DNA of 64,000 nt from Cordylochernes scorpioides (GCA_030710605.1 CP092868.1:30879363-30943362); one strand, 5' to 3'. Positions 28,315-43,002 are shown, counted from the first letter of the stretch. A program made the numbers and translations. The notes: generated from the sequence alone by a model not told the origin.

Positions 28315-28440
28315 TTGCAGAAAATTGACTTAGACCCAGAGCAGCAGTTTTACACACCCAAGATAGTGGATATTGCTGCTGCTGTAGTGGAGATGCATGG
28401 AGACATCTGAGACTCTTATTTGGACACGACAACAACAACA
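28315..28440 (+). repeat. Single copy of the 121-bp repeat found in array at 46801-47210
   Basis: Shares GACTTAGACCCAGAGCAGCA, TTTACACACCCAAGATAG and ATGGAGACATCTGAGACTCT with the array, ending in (ACA)n. It sits about 100 bp before the satellite. Confidence 0.65.
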
Positions 28441-28542
28441 ACGGAAAAGGTGTGTTTATTTAGAATCGGTTTACCAACTACGTAATTTTTATTACAATAT
28501 GCAGACACTTTTCTAGAACGTCTCAGAGATACATCAAAACGT

Positions 28543-31500
28543 ATAAAGAAGGTTTCAATGTATAGCAGACCGTCAGTATATAGAAATAAAGAAGGTTTCA
28601 ATGTATAGCAGACCGTCATTATATAGAAATAAAGAAGGTTTCAATGTATAGCAGACCGTCAGTATATAGAAATAAAGAAGGTTTCAATGTATAGCAGACT
28701 GTATATAGAAATAAAGAAGGTTTCAATGTATAGCAGACTGTATATAGAAATAAAGAAGGTTTCAATGTATAGCAGACTGTCTGTATATAGAAATAAAAAG
28801 GTTTTCAATGTATAGCAGACCGTCAGTATATAGAAATAAAGAAGGTTTCAATGTATAGCAGACTGTCAGTATATAGAAATAAAGAAGGTTTCAATGTATA
28901 GCAGACCGTCAGTATATAGAAATAAAGAAGGTTTCAATGTATAGCAGACTGTCTGTATATAGAAATAAAGAAGGTTTCAATGTATAGCAGACCATCAGTA
29001 TATAGAAATAAAGAAGGTTTCAATGTATAGCAGACTGTATATAGAAATAAAGAAGGTTTCAATGTATAGCAGACCGTCTGTATATAGAAATAAAGAAGGT
29101 TTCAATGTATAGCAGACCGTCAGTATATAGAAATAAAAAAGGTTTCAATGTATAGCAGACTGTCTGTATATAGAAATAAAGAAGGTTTCAATGTATAGCA
29201 GACTGTCTGTATATAGAAATAAAGAAGGTTTCAATGTATAGCAGACCGTCAGTATATAGAAATAAAGAAGGTTTCAATGTATAGCAGACTGTCAGTATAT
29301 AGAAATAAAGAAGGTTTCAATGTATAGCAGACCGTCAGTATATATAAATAAAGAAGGTTTCAATGTATAGCAGACTGTCAGTATATAGAAATAAAGAAGG
29401 TTTCAATGTATAGCAGACCGTCAGTATATAGAAATAAAGAAGGTTTCAATGTATAGCAGACCATCAGTATATAGAAATAAAGAAGGTTTCAATGTATAGC
29501 AGACCGTCAGTATATAGAAATAAAGAAGGTTTCAATGTATAGCAGACCGTCAGTATATAGAAATAAAGGTTTCAATGTATAGCAGACCGTCAGTATATAG
29601 AAATAAAGAAGGTTTCAATGTATAGCAGACTGTCAGTATATAGAAATAAAGAAGGTTTCAATGTATAGCAGACCGTCAGTATATAGAAATAAAGAAGGTT
29701 TCAATGTATAGCAGACTGTCAGTATATAGAAATAAAGAAGGTTTCAATGTATAGCAGACTGTCAGTATATAGAAATAAAGAAGGTTTCAATGTATAGCAG
29801 ACCGTCAGTATATAGAAATAAAGAAGGTTTCAATGTATAGCAGACCGTCAGTATATAGAAATAAAGAAGGTTTCAATGTATAGCAGACTGTCAGTATATA
29901 GAAATAAAGAAGGTTTCAATGTATAGCAGACCGTCAGTATATAGAAATAAAGAAGGTTTCAATGTATAGCAGACTGTCAGTATATAGAAATAAAGAAGGT
30001 TTCAATGTATAGCAGACTGTCAGTATATAGAAATAAAGAAGGTTTCAATGTATAGCAGACCGTCAGTATATAGAAATAAAGAAGGTTTCAATGTATAGCA
30101 GACCGTCAGTATATAGAAATAAAGAAGGTTTCAATGTATAGCAGACTGTATATAGAAATAAAGAAGGTTTCAATGTATAGCAGACTGTCTGTATATAGAA
30201 ATAAAGAAGTTTTCAATGTATAGCAGACCGTCAGTATATAGAAATAAAGAAGGTTTCAATGTATAGCAGACCGTCAGTATATAGAAATAAAGAAGGTTTC
30301 AATGTATAGCAGACCGTCAGTATATAGAAATAAAGAAGGTTTCAATGTATAGCAGACTGTATATAGAAATAAAGAAGGTTTCAATGTATAGCAGACCGTC
30401 AGTATATAGAAATAAAGAAGGTTTCAATGTATAGCAGACTGTATATAGAAATAAAGAAGGTTTCAATGTATAGCAGACTGTCTGTATATAGAAATAAAGA
30501 AGTTTTCAATGTATAGCAGACCGTCAGTATATAGAAATAAAGAAGGTTTCAATGTATAGCAGACCGTCAGTATATAGAAATAAAGAAGGTTTCAATGTAT
30601 AGCAGACTGTCTGTATATAGAAATAAAGAAGGTTTCAATGTATAGCAGACTGTCTGTATATAGAAATAAAGAAGGTTTCAATGTATAGCAGACCGTCAGT
30701 ATATAGAAATGAAGAAGGTTTCAATGTATAGCAGACCGTCAGTATATAGAAATAAAGAAGGTTTCAATGTATAGCAGACCGTCAGTATATAGAAATAAAG
30801 AAGGTTTCAATGTATAGCAGACCGTCAGTATATAGAAATAAAGAAGGTTTCAATGTATAGCAGACTGTCAGTATATAGAAATAAAGAAGGTTTCAATGTA
30901 TAGCAGACCGTCAGTATATAGAAATAAAGAAGGTTTCAATGTATAGCAGACTGTCAGTATATAGAAATAAAGAAGGTTTCAATGTATAGCAGACCGTCAG
31001 TATATAGAAATAAAGAAGGTTTCAATGTATAGCAGACTGTCAGTATATAGAAATAAAGAAGGTTTCAATGTATAGCAGACCGTCAGTATATAGAAATAAA
31101 GAAGGTTTCAATGTATAGCAGACTGTCAGTATATAGAAATAAAGAAGGTTTCAATGTATAGCAGACTGTCAGTATATAGAAATAAAGAAGGTTTCAATGT
31201 ATAGCAGACCGTCAGTATATAGAAATAAAGAAGGTTTCAATGTATAGCAGACCGTCAGTATATAGAAATAAAGAAGGTTTCAATGTATAGCAGACTGTCA
31301 GTATATAGAAATAAAGAAGGTTTCAATGTATAGCAGACCGTCAGTATATAGAAATAAAGAAGGTTTCAATGTATAGCAGACTGTCAGTATATAGAAATAA
31401 AGAAGGTTTCAATGTATAGCAGACTGTCAGTATATAGAAATAAAGAAGGTTTCAATGTATAGCAGACCGTCAGTATATAGAAATAAAGAAGGTTTCAATG

Positions 31501-34500
31501 TATAGCAGACCGTCAGTATATAGAAATAAATAAGGTTTCAATGTATAGCAGACTGTATATAGAAATAAAGAAGGTTTCAATGTATAGCAGACCGTCAGTA
31601 TATAGAAATAAAGAAGGTTTCAATGTATAGCAGACTGTATATAGAAATAAAGAAGGTTTCAATGTATAGCAGACTGTCTGTATATAGAAATAAAGAAGTT
31701 TTCAATGTATAGCAGACCGTCAGTATATAGAAATAAAGAAGGTTTCAATGTATAGCACACCGTCAGTATATAGAAATAAAGAAGGTTTCAATGTATAGCA
31801 GACCGTCAGTATATAGAAATAAAGAAGGTTTCAATGTATAGCAGACTGTATATAGAAATAAAGAAGGTTTCAATGTATAGCAGACCGTCAGTATATAGAA
31901 ATAAAGAAGGTTTCAATGTATAGCAGACTGTATATAGAAATAAAGAAGGTTTCAATGTATAGCAGACTGTCTGTATATAGAAATAAAGAAGTTTTCAATG
32001 TATAGCAGACCGTCAGTATATAGAAATAAAGAAGGTTTCAATGTATAGCAGACCGTCAGTATATAGAAATAAAGAAGGTTTCAATGTATAGCAGACTGTC
32101 TGTATATAGAAATAAAGAAGGTTTCAATGTATAGCAGACTGTCTGTATATAGAAATAAAGAAGGTTTCAATGTATAGCAGACCGTCAGTATATAGAAATG
32201 AAGAAGGTTTCAATGTATAGCAGACCGTCAGTATATAGAAATAAAGAAGGTTTCAATGTATAGCAGACCGTCAGTATATAGAAATAAAGAAGGTTTCAAT
32301 GTATAGCAGACCGTCAGTATATAGAAATAAAGAAGGTTTCAATGTATAGCAGACTGTCAGTATATAGAAATAAAGAAGGTTTCAATGTATAGCAGACCGT
32401 CAGTATATAGAAATAAAGAAGGTTTCAATGTATAGCAGACTGTCAGTATATAGAAATAAAGAAGGTTTCAATGTATAGCAGACCGTCAGTATATAGAAAT
32501 AAAGAAGGTTTCAATGTATAGCAGACCGTCAGTATATAGAAATAAAGAAGGTTTCAATGTATAGCAGACCGTCAGTATATAGAAATAAAGAAGGTTTCAA
32601 TGTATAGCAGACCGTCAGTATATAGAAATAAAGGTTTCAATGTATAGCAGACCGTCAGTATATAGAAATAAAGAAGGTTTCAATGTATAGCAGACTGTCA
32701 GTATATAGAAATAAAGAAGGTTTCAATGTATAGCAGACCGTTAGTATATAGAAATAAAGAAGGTTTCAATGTATAGCAGACTGTCAGTATATAGAAATAA
32801 AGAAGGTTTCAATGTATAGCAGACTGTCAGTATATAGAAATAAAGAAGGTTTCAATGTATAGCAGACCGTCAGTATATAGAAATAAAGAAGGTTTCAATG
32901 TATAGCAGACCGTCAGTATATAGAAATAAAGAAGGTTTCAATGTATAGCAGACTGTCAGTATATAGAAATAAAGAAGGTTTCAATGTATAGCAGACCGTC
33001 AGTATATAGAAATAAAGAAGGTTTCAATGTATAGCAGACTGTCAGTATATAGAAATAAAGAAGGTTTCAATGTATAGCAGACTGTCAGTATATAGAAATA
33101 AAGAAGGTTTCAATGTATAGCAGACCGTCAGTATATAGAAATAAAGAAGGTTTCAATGTATAGCAGACCGTCAGTATATAGAAATAAAGAAGGTTTCAAT
33201 GTATAGCAGACTGTATATAGAAATAAAGAAGGTTTCAATGTATAGCAGACCGTCAGTATATAGAAATAAAGAAGGTTTCAATGTATAGCAGACCGTCAGT
33301 ATATAGAAATAAAGAAGGTTTCAATGTATAGCAGACTGTATATAGAAATAAAGAAGGTTTCAATGTATAGCAGACTGTCAGTATATAGAAATAAAGAAGG
33401 TTTCAATGTATAGCAGACCGTCAGTATATAGAAATAAAGAAGGTTTCAATGTATAGCAGACTGTCAGTATATAGAAATAAAGAAGGTTTCAATGTATAGC
33501 AGACTGTCAGTATATAGAAATAAAGAAGGTTTCAATGTATAGCAGACCGTCAGTATATAGAAATAAAGAAGGTTTCAATGTATAGCAGACCGTCAGTATA
33601 TAGAAATAAAGAAGGTTTCAATGTATAGCAGACTGTCAGTATATAGAAATAAAGAAGGTTTCAATGTATAGCAGACTGTATATAGAAATAAAGAAGGTTT
33701 CAATGTATAGCAGACTGTCAGTATATAGAAATAAAGAAGGTTTCAATGTATAGCAGACCGTCAGTATATAGAAATAAAGAAGGTTTCAATGTATAGCAGA
33801 CCTGTCAGTATATAGAAATAAAGAAGGTTTCAATGTATAGCAGACTGTCAGTATATAGAAATAAAGAAGGTTTCAATGTATAGCAGACTGTCAGTATATA
33901 GAAATAAAGAAGGTTTCAATGTATAGCAGACTGTCAGTATATAGAAATAAAGAAGGTTTCAATGTATAGCAGACCGTCAGTATATAGAAATAAAGAAGGT
34001 TTCAATGTATAGCAGACGTCAGTATATAGAAATAAAGAAGGTTTCAATGTATAGCAGACTGTCAGTATATAGAAATAAAGAAGGTTTCAATGTATAGCAG
34101 ACCGTCAGTATATAGAAATAAAGAAGGTTTCAATGTATAGCAGACTGTCAGTATATAGAAATAAAGAAGGTTTCAATGTATAGCAGACCGTCAGTATATA
34201 GAAATAAAGAAGGTTTCAATGTATAGCAGACTGTCAGTATATAGAAATAAAGAAGGTTTCAATGTATAGCAGACCGTCAGTATATAGAAATAAAGAAGGT
34301 TTCAATGTATAGCAGACCGTCAGTATATAGAAATAAAGAAGGTTTCAATGTATAGCAGACTGTCAGTATATAGAAATAAAGAAGGTTTCAATGTATAGCA
34401 GACCGTCAGTATATAGAAATAAAGAAGGTTTCAATGTATAGCAGACCGTCTGTATATAGAAATAAAGAAGGTTTCAATGTATAGCAGACTGTCAGTATAT

Positions 34501-37500
34501 AGAAATAAAGAAGGTTTCAATGTATAGCAGACTGTCTGTATATAGAAATAAAGAAGGTTTCAATGTATAGCAGACCTGTCAGTATATAGAAATAAAGAAG
34601 GTTTCAATGTATAGCAGACCGTCAGTATATAGAAATAAAGAAGGTTTCAATGTATAGCAGACCGTCAGTATATAGAAATAAAGAAGGTTTCAATGTATAG
34701 CAGACCGTCAGTATATAGAAATAAAGAAGGTTTCAATGTATAGCAGACTGTCAGTATATAGAAATAAAGAAGGTTTCAATGTATAGCAGACTGTCAGTAT
34801 ATAGAAATAAAGAAGGTTTCAATGTATAGCAGACCGTCAGTATATAGAAATAAAGAAGGTTTCAATGTATAGCAGACTGTCAGTATATAGAAATAAAGAA
34901 GGTTTCAATGTATAGCAGACTGTCAGTATATAGAAATAAAGAAGGTTTCAATGTATAGCAGACCGTCAGTATATAGAAATAAAGAAGGTTTCAATGTATA
35001 GCAGACCGTCAGTATATAGAAATAAAGAAGGTTTCAATGTATAGCAGACTGTCAGTATATAGAAATAAAGAAGGTTTCAATGTATAGCAGACCGTCAGTA
35101 TATAGAAATAAAGAAGGTTTCAATGTATAGCAGACCGTCAGTATATAGAAATAAAGAAGGTTTCAATGTATAGCAGACCGTCAGTATATAGAAATAAAGA
35201 AGGTTTCAATGTATAGCAGACTGTCAGTATATAGAAATAAAGAAGGTTTCAATGTATAGCAGACCGTCAGTATATAGAAATAAAGAAGGTTTCAATGTAT
35301 AGCAGACTGTCTGTATATAGAAATAAAGAAGGTTTCAATGTATAGCAGACCGTCAGTATATAGAAATAAAGAAGGTTTCAATGTATAGCAGACCGTCAGT
35401 ATATAGAAATAAAGAAGGTTTCAATGTATAGCAGACTGTCTGTATATAGAAATAAAGAAGGTTTCAATGTATAGCAGACCGTCAGTATATAGAAATAAAG
35501 AAGGTTTCAATGTATAGCAGACTGTCAGTATATAGAAATAAAGAAGGTTTCAATGTATAGCAGACTGTCTGTATATAGAAATAAAGAAGGTTTCAATGTA
35601 TAGCAGACTGTCTGTATATAGAAATAAAGAAGGTTTCAATGTATAGCAGACCGTCAGTATATAGAAATAAAGAAGGTTTCAATGTATAGCAGACCGTCAG
35701 TATATAGAAATAAAGAAGGTTTCAATGTATAGCAGACCTGTCAGTATATAGAAATAAAGAAGGTTTCAATGTATAGCAGACCGTCAGTATATAGAAATAA
35801 AGAAGGTTTCAATGTATAGCAGACCGTCAGTATATAGAAATAAAGAAGGTTTCAATGTATAGCAGACCGTCAGTATATAGAAATAAAGAAGGTTTCAATG
35901 TATAGCAGACTGTCAGTATATAGAAATAAAGAAGGTTTCAATGTATAGCAGACCGTCAGTATATAGAAATAAAGAAGGTTTCAATGTATAGCAGACCTGT
36001 CAGTATATAGAAATAAAGAAGGTTTCAATGTATAGCAGACCGTCAGTATATAGAAATAAAGAAGGTTTCAATGTATAGCAGACCGTCAGTATATAGAAAT
36101 AAAGAAGGTTTCAATGTATAGCAGACCTGTATATAGAAATAAAGAAGGTTTCAATGTATAGCAGACCTGTATATAGAAATAAAGAAGGTTTCAATGTATA
36201 GCAGACCTGTCTGTATATAGAAATAAAGAAGGTTTCAATGTATAGCAGACTGTCAGTATATAGAAATAAAGAAGGTTTCAATGTATAGCAGACCGTCAGT
36301 ATATAGAAATAAAGAAGGTTTCAATGTATAGCAGACTGTCTGTATATAGAAATAAAGAAGGTTTCAATGTATAGCAGACCGTCAGTATATAGAAATAAAG
36401 AAGGTTTCAATGTATAGCAGACCGTCAGTATATAGAAATAAAGAAGGTTTCAATGTATAGCAGACTGTCAGTATATAGAAATAAAGAAGGTTTCAATGTA
36501 TAGCAGACTGTCTGTATATAGAAATAAAGAAGGTTTCAATGTATAGCAGACTGTCTGTATATAGAAATAAAGAAGGTTTCAATGTATAGCAGACTGTCTG
36601 TATATAGAAATAAAGAAGGTTTCAATGTATAGCAGACTGTCTGTATATAGAAATAAAGAAGGTTTCAATGTATAGCAGACCGTCAGTATATAGAAATAAA
36701 GAAGGTTTCAATGTATAGCAGACCGTCAGTATATAGAAATAAAGAAGGTTTCAATGTATAGCAGACTGTCAGTATATAGAAATAAAGAAGGTTTCAATGT
36801 ATAGCAGACCGTCAGTATATAGAAATAAAGAAGGTTTCAATGTATAGCAGACCGTCAGTATATAGAAATAAAGAAGGTTTCAATGTATAGCAGACCGTCA
36901 GTATATAGAAATAAAGAAGGTTTCAATGTATAGCAGACTGTCAGTATATAGAAATAAAGAAGGTTTCAATGTATAGCAGACCGTCAGTATATAGAAATAA
37001 AGAAGGTTTCAATGTATAGCAGACTGTCAGTATATAGAAATAAAGAAGGTTTCAATGTATAGCAGACTGTCAGTATATAGAAATAAAGAAGGTTTCAATG
37101 TATAGCAGACTGTCAGTATATAGAAATAAAGAAGGTTTCAATGTATAGCAGACTGTATATAGAAATAAAGAAGGTTTCAATGTATAGCAGACTGTATATA
37201 GAAATGAAGAAGGTTTCAATGTATAGCAGACTGTCTGTATATAGAAATAAAGAAGGTTTCAATGTATAGCAGACTGTCTGTATATAGAAAAAAAGAAGGT
37301 TTCAATGTATAGCAGACTCGTATATAGAAATAAAGAAGGTTTCAATGTATAGCAGACTGTATATAGAAATAAAGAAGGTTTCAATGTATAGCAGACTGTC
37401 TGTATATAGAAATAAAGAAGGTTTCAATGTATAGCAGACCGTCAGTATATAGAAATAAAGAAGGTTTCAATGTATAGCAGACCGTCAGTATATAGAAATA

Positions 37501-40500
37501 AAGAAGGTTTCAATGTATAGCAGACCGTCAGTATATAGAAATAAAGAAGGTTTCAATGTATAGCAGACTGTCTGTATATAGAAATAAAGAAGGTTTCAAT
37601 GTATAGCAGACTGTCAGTATATAGAAATAAAGAAGGTTTCAATGTATAGCAGACCGTCAGTATATAGAAATAAAGAAGGTTTCAATGTATAGCAGACCGT
37701 CAGTATATAGAAATAAAGAAGGTTTCAATGTATAGCAGACTGTCAGTATATAGAAATAAAGAAGGTTTCAATGTATAGCAGACTGTCTGTATATAGAAAT
37801 AAAGAAGGTTCAATGTATAGCAGACCGTCAGTATATAGAAATAAAGAAGGTTTCAATGTATAGCAGACCGTCAGTATATAGAAATAAAGAAGGTTTCAAT
37901 GTATAGCAGACCGTCAGTATATAGAAATAAAGAAGGTTTCAATGTATAGCAGACCGTCAGTATATAGAAATAAAGAAGGTTTCAATGTATAGCAGACCGT
38001 CAGTATATAGAAATAAAGAAGGTTTCAATGTATAGCAGACCGTCAGTATATAGAAATAAAGAAGGTTTCAATGTATAGCAGACCGTCAGTATATAGAAAT
38101 AAAGAAGGTTTCAATGTATAGCAGACCGTCAGTATATAGAAATAAAGAAGGTTTCAATGTATAGCAGACCGTCTGTATATAGAAATAAAGAAGGTTTCAA
38201 TGTATAGCAGACCGTCAGTATATAGAAATAAAGAAGGTTTCAATGTATAGCAGACTGTCAGTATATAGAAATAAAGAAGGTTTCAATGTATAGCAGACTG
38301 TCAGTATATAGAAATAAAGAAGGTTTCAATGTATAGCAGACTGTATATAGAAATAAAGAAGGTTTCAATGTATAGCAGACTGTCAGTATATAGAAATAAA
38401 GAAAGTTTCAATGTATAGCAGACTGTCTGTATATAGAAATAAAGAAGGTTTCAATGTATAGCAGACCGTCAGTATATAGAAATAAAGAAGGTTTCAATGT
38501 ATAGCAGACTGTCAGTATATAGAAATAAAGAAGGTTTCAATGTATAGCAGACTGTCTGTATATAGAAATAAAGAAGGTTTCAATGTATAGCAGACCGTCA
38601 GTATATAGAAATAAAGAAGGTTTCAATGTATAGCAGACCGTCAGTATATAGAAATAAAGAAGGTTTCAATGTATAGCAGACTGTCAGTATATAGAAATAA
38701 AGAAGGTTTCAATGTATAGCAGACCGTCAGTATATAGAAATAAAGAAGGTTTCAATGTATAGCAGACCGTCAGTATATAGAAATAAAGAAGGTTTCAATG
38801 TATAGCAGACTGTCTGTATATAGAAATAAAGAAGGTTTCAATGTATAGCAGACTGTCAGTATATAGAAATAAAGAAGGTTTCAATGTATAGCAGACCGTC
38901 AGTATATAGAAATAAAGAAGGTTTCAATGTATAGCAGACTGTCAGTATATAGAAATAAAGAAGGTTTCAATGTATAGCAGACTGTCAGTATATAGAAATA
39001 AAGAAGGTTTCAATGTATAGCAGACTGTATATAGAAATAAAGAAGGTTTCAATGTATAGCAGACTGCCTGTATATAGAAATAAAGAAGGTTTCAATGTAT
39101 AGCAGACTGTATATAGAAATAAAGAAGGTTTCAATGTATAGCAGACTGTCAGTATATAGAAATAAAGAAGGTTTCAATGTATAGCAGACTGTATATAGAA
39201 ATAAAGAAGGTTTCAATGTATAGCAGACTGTATATAGAAATAAAGAAGGTTTCAATGTATAGCAGACTGTCAGTATATAGAAATAAAGAAGGTTTCAATG
39301 TATAGCAGACTGTATATAGAAATAAAGAAGGTTTCAATGTAGAGCAGACTGTCAGTATATAGAAATAAAGAAGGTTTCAATGTATAGCAGACTGTATATA
39401 GAAATAAAGAAGGTTTCAATGTATAGCAGACTGTCTGTATATAGAAATAAAGAAGGTTTCAATGTATAGCAGACCGTCAGTATATAGAAATAAAGAAGGT
39501 TTCAATGTATAGCAGACTGTCTGTATATAGAAATAAAGAAGGTTTCAATGTATAGCAGACCGTCAGTATATAGAAATAAAGAAGGTTTCAATGTATAGCA
39601 GACCGTCAGTATATAGAAATAAAGAAGGTTTCAATGTATAGCAGACCGTCAGTATATAGAAATAAAGAAGGTTTCAATGTATAGCAGACTGTATATAGAA
39701 ATAAAGAAGGTTTCAATGTATAGCAGACTGTCAGTATATAGAAATAAAGAAGGTTTCAATGTATAGCAGACTGTATATAGAAATAAAGAAGGTTTCAATG
39801 TATAGCAGACTGTCAGTATATAGAAATAAAGAAGGTTTCAATGTATAGCAGACTGTATATAGAAATAAAGAAGGTTTCAATGTATAGCAGACTGTCTGTA
39901 TATAGAAATAAAGAAGGTTTCAATGTATAGCAGACCGTCAGTATATAGAAATAAAGAAGGTTTCAATGTATAGCAGACCGTCAGTATATAGAAATAAAGA
40001 AGGTTTCAATGTATAGCAGACTGTCTGTATATAGAAATAAAGAAGGTTTCAATGTATAGCAGACCGTCAGTATATAGAAATAAAGAAGGTTTCAATGTAT
40101 AGCAGACCGTCAGTATATAGAAATAAAGAAGGTTTCAATGTATAGCAGACCGTCAGTATATAGAAATAAAGAAGGTTTCAATGTATAGCAGACCGTCAGT
40201 ATATAGAAATAAAGAAGGTTTCAATGTATAGCAGACCGTCAGTATATAGAAATAAAGAAGGTTTCAATGTATAGCAGACCGTCAGTATATAGAAATGAAG
40301 AAGGTTTCAATGTATAGCAGACTGTCAGTATATAGAAATGAAGAAGGTTTCAATGTATAGCAGACTGTCTGTATATAGAAATAAAGAAGGTTTAATGTAT
40401 AGCAGACTGTCTGTATATATAAATAAAGAAGGTTTCAATGTATAGCAGACTGTATATAGAAATAAAGAAGGTTTCAATGTATAGCAGACTGTCTGTATAT

Positions 40501-42590
40501 AGAAATAAAGAAGGTTTCAATGTATAGCAGACTGTCAGTATATAGAAATAAAGAAGGTTTCAATGTATAGCAGACTGTCAGTATATAGAAATAAAGAAGG
40601 TTTCAATGTATAGCAGACCGTCAGTATATAGAAATAAAGAAGGTTTCAATGTATAGCAGACTGTATATAGAAATAAAGAAGGTTTCAATGTATAGCAGAC
40701 TGTCTGTATATAGAAATAAAGAAGGTTTCAATGTATAGAAGACCGTCAGTATATAGAAATAAAGAAGGTTTCAATGTATAGCAGACCGTCAGTATATAGA
40801 AATAAAGAAGGTTTCAATGTATAGCAGACTGTCTGTATATAGAAATAAAGAAGGTTTCAATGTATAGCAGACTGTATATAGAAATAAAGAAGGTTTCAAT
40901 GTATAGCAGACTGTCTGTATATAGAAATAAAGAAGGTTTCAATGTATAGCAGACCGTCAGTATATAGAAATAAAGAAGGTTTCAATGTATAGCAGACTGT
41001 ATATAGAAATAAAGAAGGTTTCAATGTATAGCAGACCGTCAGTATATAGAAATAAAGAAGGTTTCAATGTATAGCAGACCGTCAGTATATAGAAATAAAG
41101 AAGGTTTCAATGTATAGCAGACCGTCAGTATATAGAAATAAAGAAGGTTTCAATGTATAGCAGACCGTCTGTATATAGAAATAAAGAAGGTTTCAATGTA
41201 TAGCAGACCGTCAGTATATAGAAATAAAGAAGGTTTCAATGTATAGCAGACTGTCAGTATATAGAAATAAAGAAGGTTTCAATGTATAGCAGACCGTCAG
41301 TATATAGAAATAAAGAAGGTTTCAATATATAGCAGACCGTCAGTATATAGAAATAAAGAAGGTTTCAATGTATAGCAGACCGTCAGTATATAGAAATAAA
41401 GAAGGTTTCAATGTATAGCAGACCGTCAGTATATAGAAATAAAGAAGGTTTCAATGTATAGCAGACCGTCAGTATATAGAAATAAAGAAGGTTTCAATGT
41501 ATAGCAGACCGTCAGTATATAGAAATAAAGAAGGTTTCAATGTATAGCAGACTGTCAGTATATAGAAATAAAGAAGGTTTCAATGTATAGCAGACCGTCA
41601 GTATATAGAAATAAAGAAGGTTTCAATGTATAGCAGACCGTCAGTATATAGAAATAAAGAAGGTTTCAATGTATAGCAGACCGTCAGTATATAGAAATAA
41701 AGAAGGTTTCAATGTATAGCAGACCGTCAGTATATAGAAATAAAGAGGTTTCAATGTATAGCAGACTGTCAGTATATAGAAATAAAGAAGGTTACAATGT
41801 ATAGCAGACAGTCAGTATATAGAAATAAAGAAGGTTTCAATGTATAGCAGACCGTCAGTATATAGAAATAAAGAAGGTTTCAATGTATAGCAGACTGTAT
41901 ATAGAAATAAAGAAGGTTTCAATGTATAGCAGACTGTCTGTATATAGAAATAAAGAAGGTTTCAATGTATAGCAGACCGTCAGTATATAGAAATAAAGAA
42001 GGTTTCAATGTATAGCAGACTGTCAGTATATAGAAATAAAGAAGGTTTCAATGTATAGCAGACCGTCAGTATATAGAAATAAAGAAGGTTTCAATGTATA
42101 GCAGACCGTCATTATATAGAAATAAAGAAGGTTTCAATGTATAGCAGACTGTCTGTATATAGAAATAAAGAAGGTTTAATGTATAGCAGACCGTCAGTAT
42201 ATAGAAATAAAGAAGGTTTCAATGTATAGCAGACCGTCAGTATATAGAAATAAAGAAGGTTTCAATGTATAGCAGACCGTCAGTATATAGAAATAAAGAA
42301 GGTTTCAATGTATAGCAGACTGTCAGTATATAGAAATAAAGAAGGTTTCAATGTATAGCAGACTGTCAGTATATAGAAATAAAGAAGGTTTCAATGTATA
42401 GCAGACTGTCAGTATATAGAAATAAAGAAGGTTTCAATGTATAGCAGACCGTCAGTATATAGAAATAAAGAAGGTTTCAATGTATAGCAGACCGTCAGTA
42501 TATAGAAATAAAGAAGGTTTCAATGTATAGCAGACCGTCAGTATATAGAAATAAAGAAGGTTTCAATGTATAGCAGACCATCTGTATATA
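28543..42590. repeat. 14-kb satellite of a 43-bp unit
   Basis: Head-to-tail copies of a 43-bp unit (GAAGGTTTCAATGTATAGCA, then GACCGTCAGTATATAGAAAT, then AAA), about 330 copies by length. Variants: GACCGTCAG, GACTGTCAG and GACTGTCTG forms; a 39-bp form lacking four bases (GACTGTATATAG); and a 44-bp form (GACCTGTCAG). Rare single changes mark longer duplications: GAAGTTTTC at 30206, 30499, 31695 and 31988, and GAAATGAAG at 30706 and 32195 give an exact 1489-bp offset. It starts after a unique segment (28441-28542) and ends abruptly at 42590. It has no coding role; open frames inside are by-products of the 39-bp units. Confidence 0.97.
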
Positions 42591-42632
42591 AAGACTGTCC
42601 TAAAATTCATGTAACACAGTTTTATAATTAAA

Positions 42633-42806
42633 ATGGCAGACAACATACACGAAGCCATACTGCCAAAGGTCTCAGCAGTGGACCAACCAAGCACAGGTCA
42701 TAGCTCGGAAGCCTACCAACAGCTGATGACGCAAATCCAAGACCTGCATACGCAAATCGAAGCTTTGAAGTCATCCATGGACACCCCACAGATTCATAAA
42801 CGATAA
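42633..42806 (+). pseudogene. Small ORF resembling the start of a retrotransposon Gag
   Basis: 57 codons starting MADNIHEAILPKVSAV, with a helix QQLMTQIQDLHTQIEALKSS that resembles the N-terminal coiled coil of some gypsy-type Gag proteins. It ends at a TAA right before a MITE, at the edge of the satellite. A short conserved gene is possible but less likely. Confidence 0.35.
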
Positions 42807-42843
42807 AGAACAATTTGGATTATAGATTAGAAACACAATATAT

Positions 42844-42960
42844 TAAGACCAAATCCAAATAAATAGCATGTGATGTTTCAGTAACACCATTGTTAACAAT
42901 AATCGTAACAATGTAGTTACCGAAAAGTCACACACTCTTTTTTATTTGGATTTGGTCTTA
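42844..42960. mobile_element. Palindromic MITE family F, copy 1
   Basis: Ends TAAGACCAAATCCAAATAAA and its complement; middle GTAACACCATTGTTAACAAT. 117 bp. Related to 61676-61808. Confidence 0.75.
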
Positions 42961-43002
42961 TTACCTTGTATTACTTCATAAAGTATATAATTCAGAGTTA
43001 AT

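Noticed and set aside
39049-39337. Open frames on the minus strand of the satellite encoding repeats of KPSLFLYT
   Set aside because: They exist only where 39-bp units (13 codons) happen to follow each other; the 43-bp units break the frame. No start context or conservation argument.
28543-42590. Regular repeats resembling a CRISPR array
   Set aside because: The units are contiguous with no unique spacers, the setting is eukaryotic and no cas gene is present. It is a satellite.
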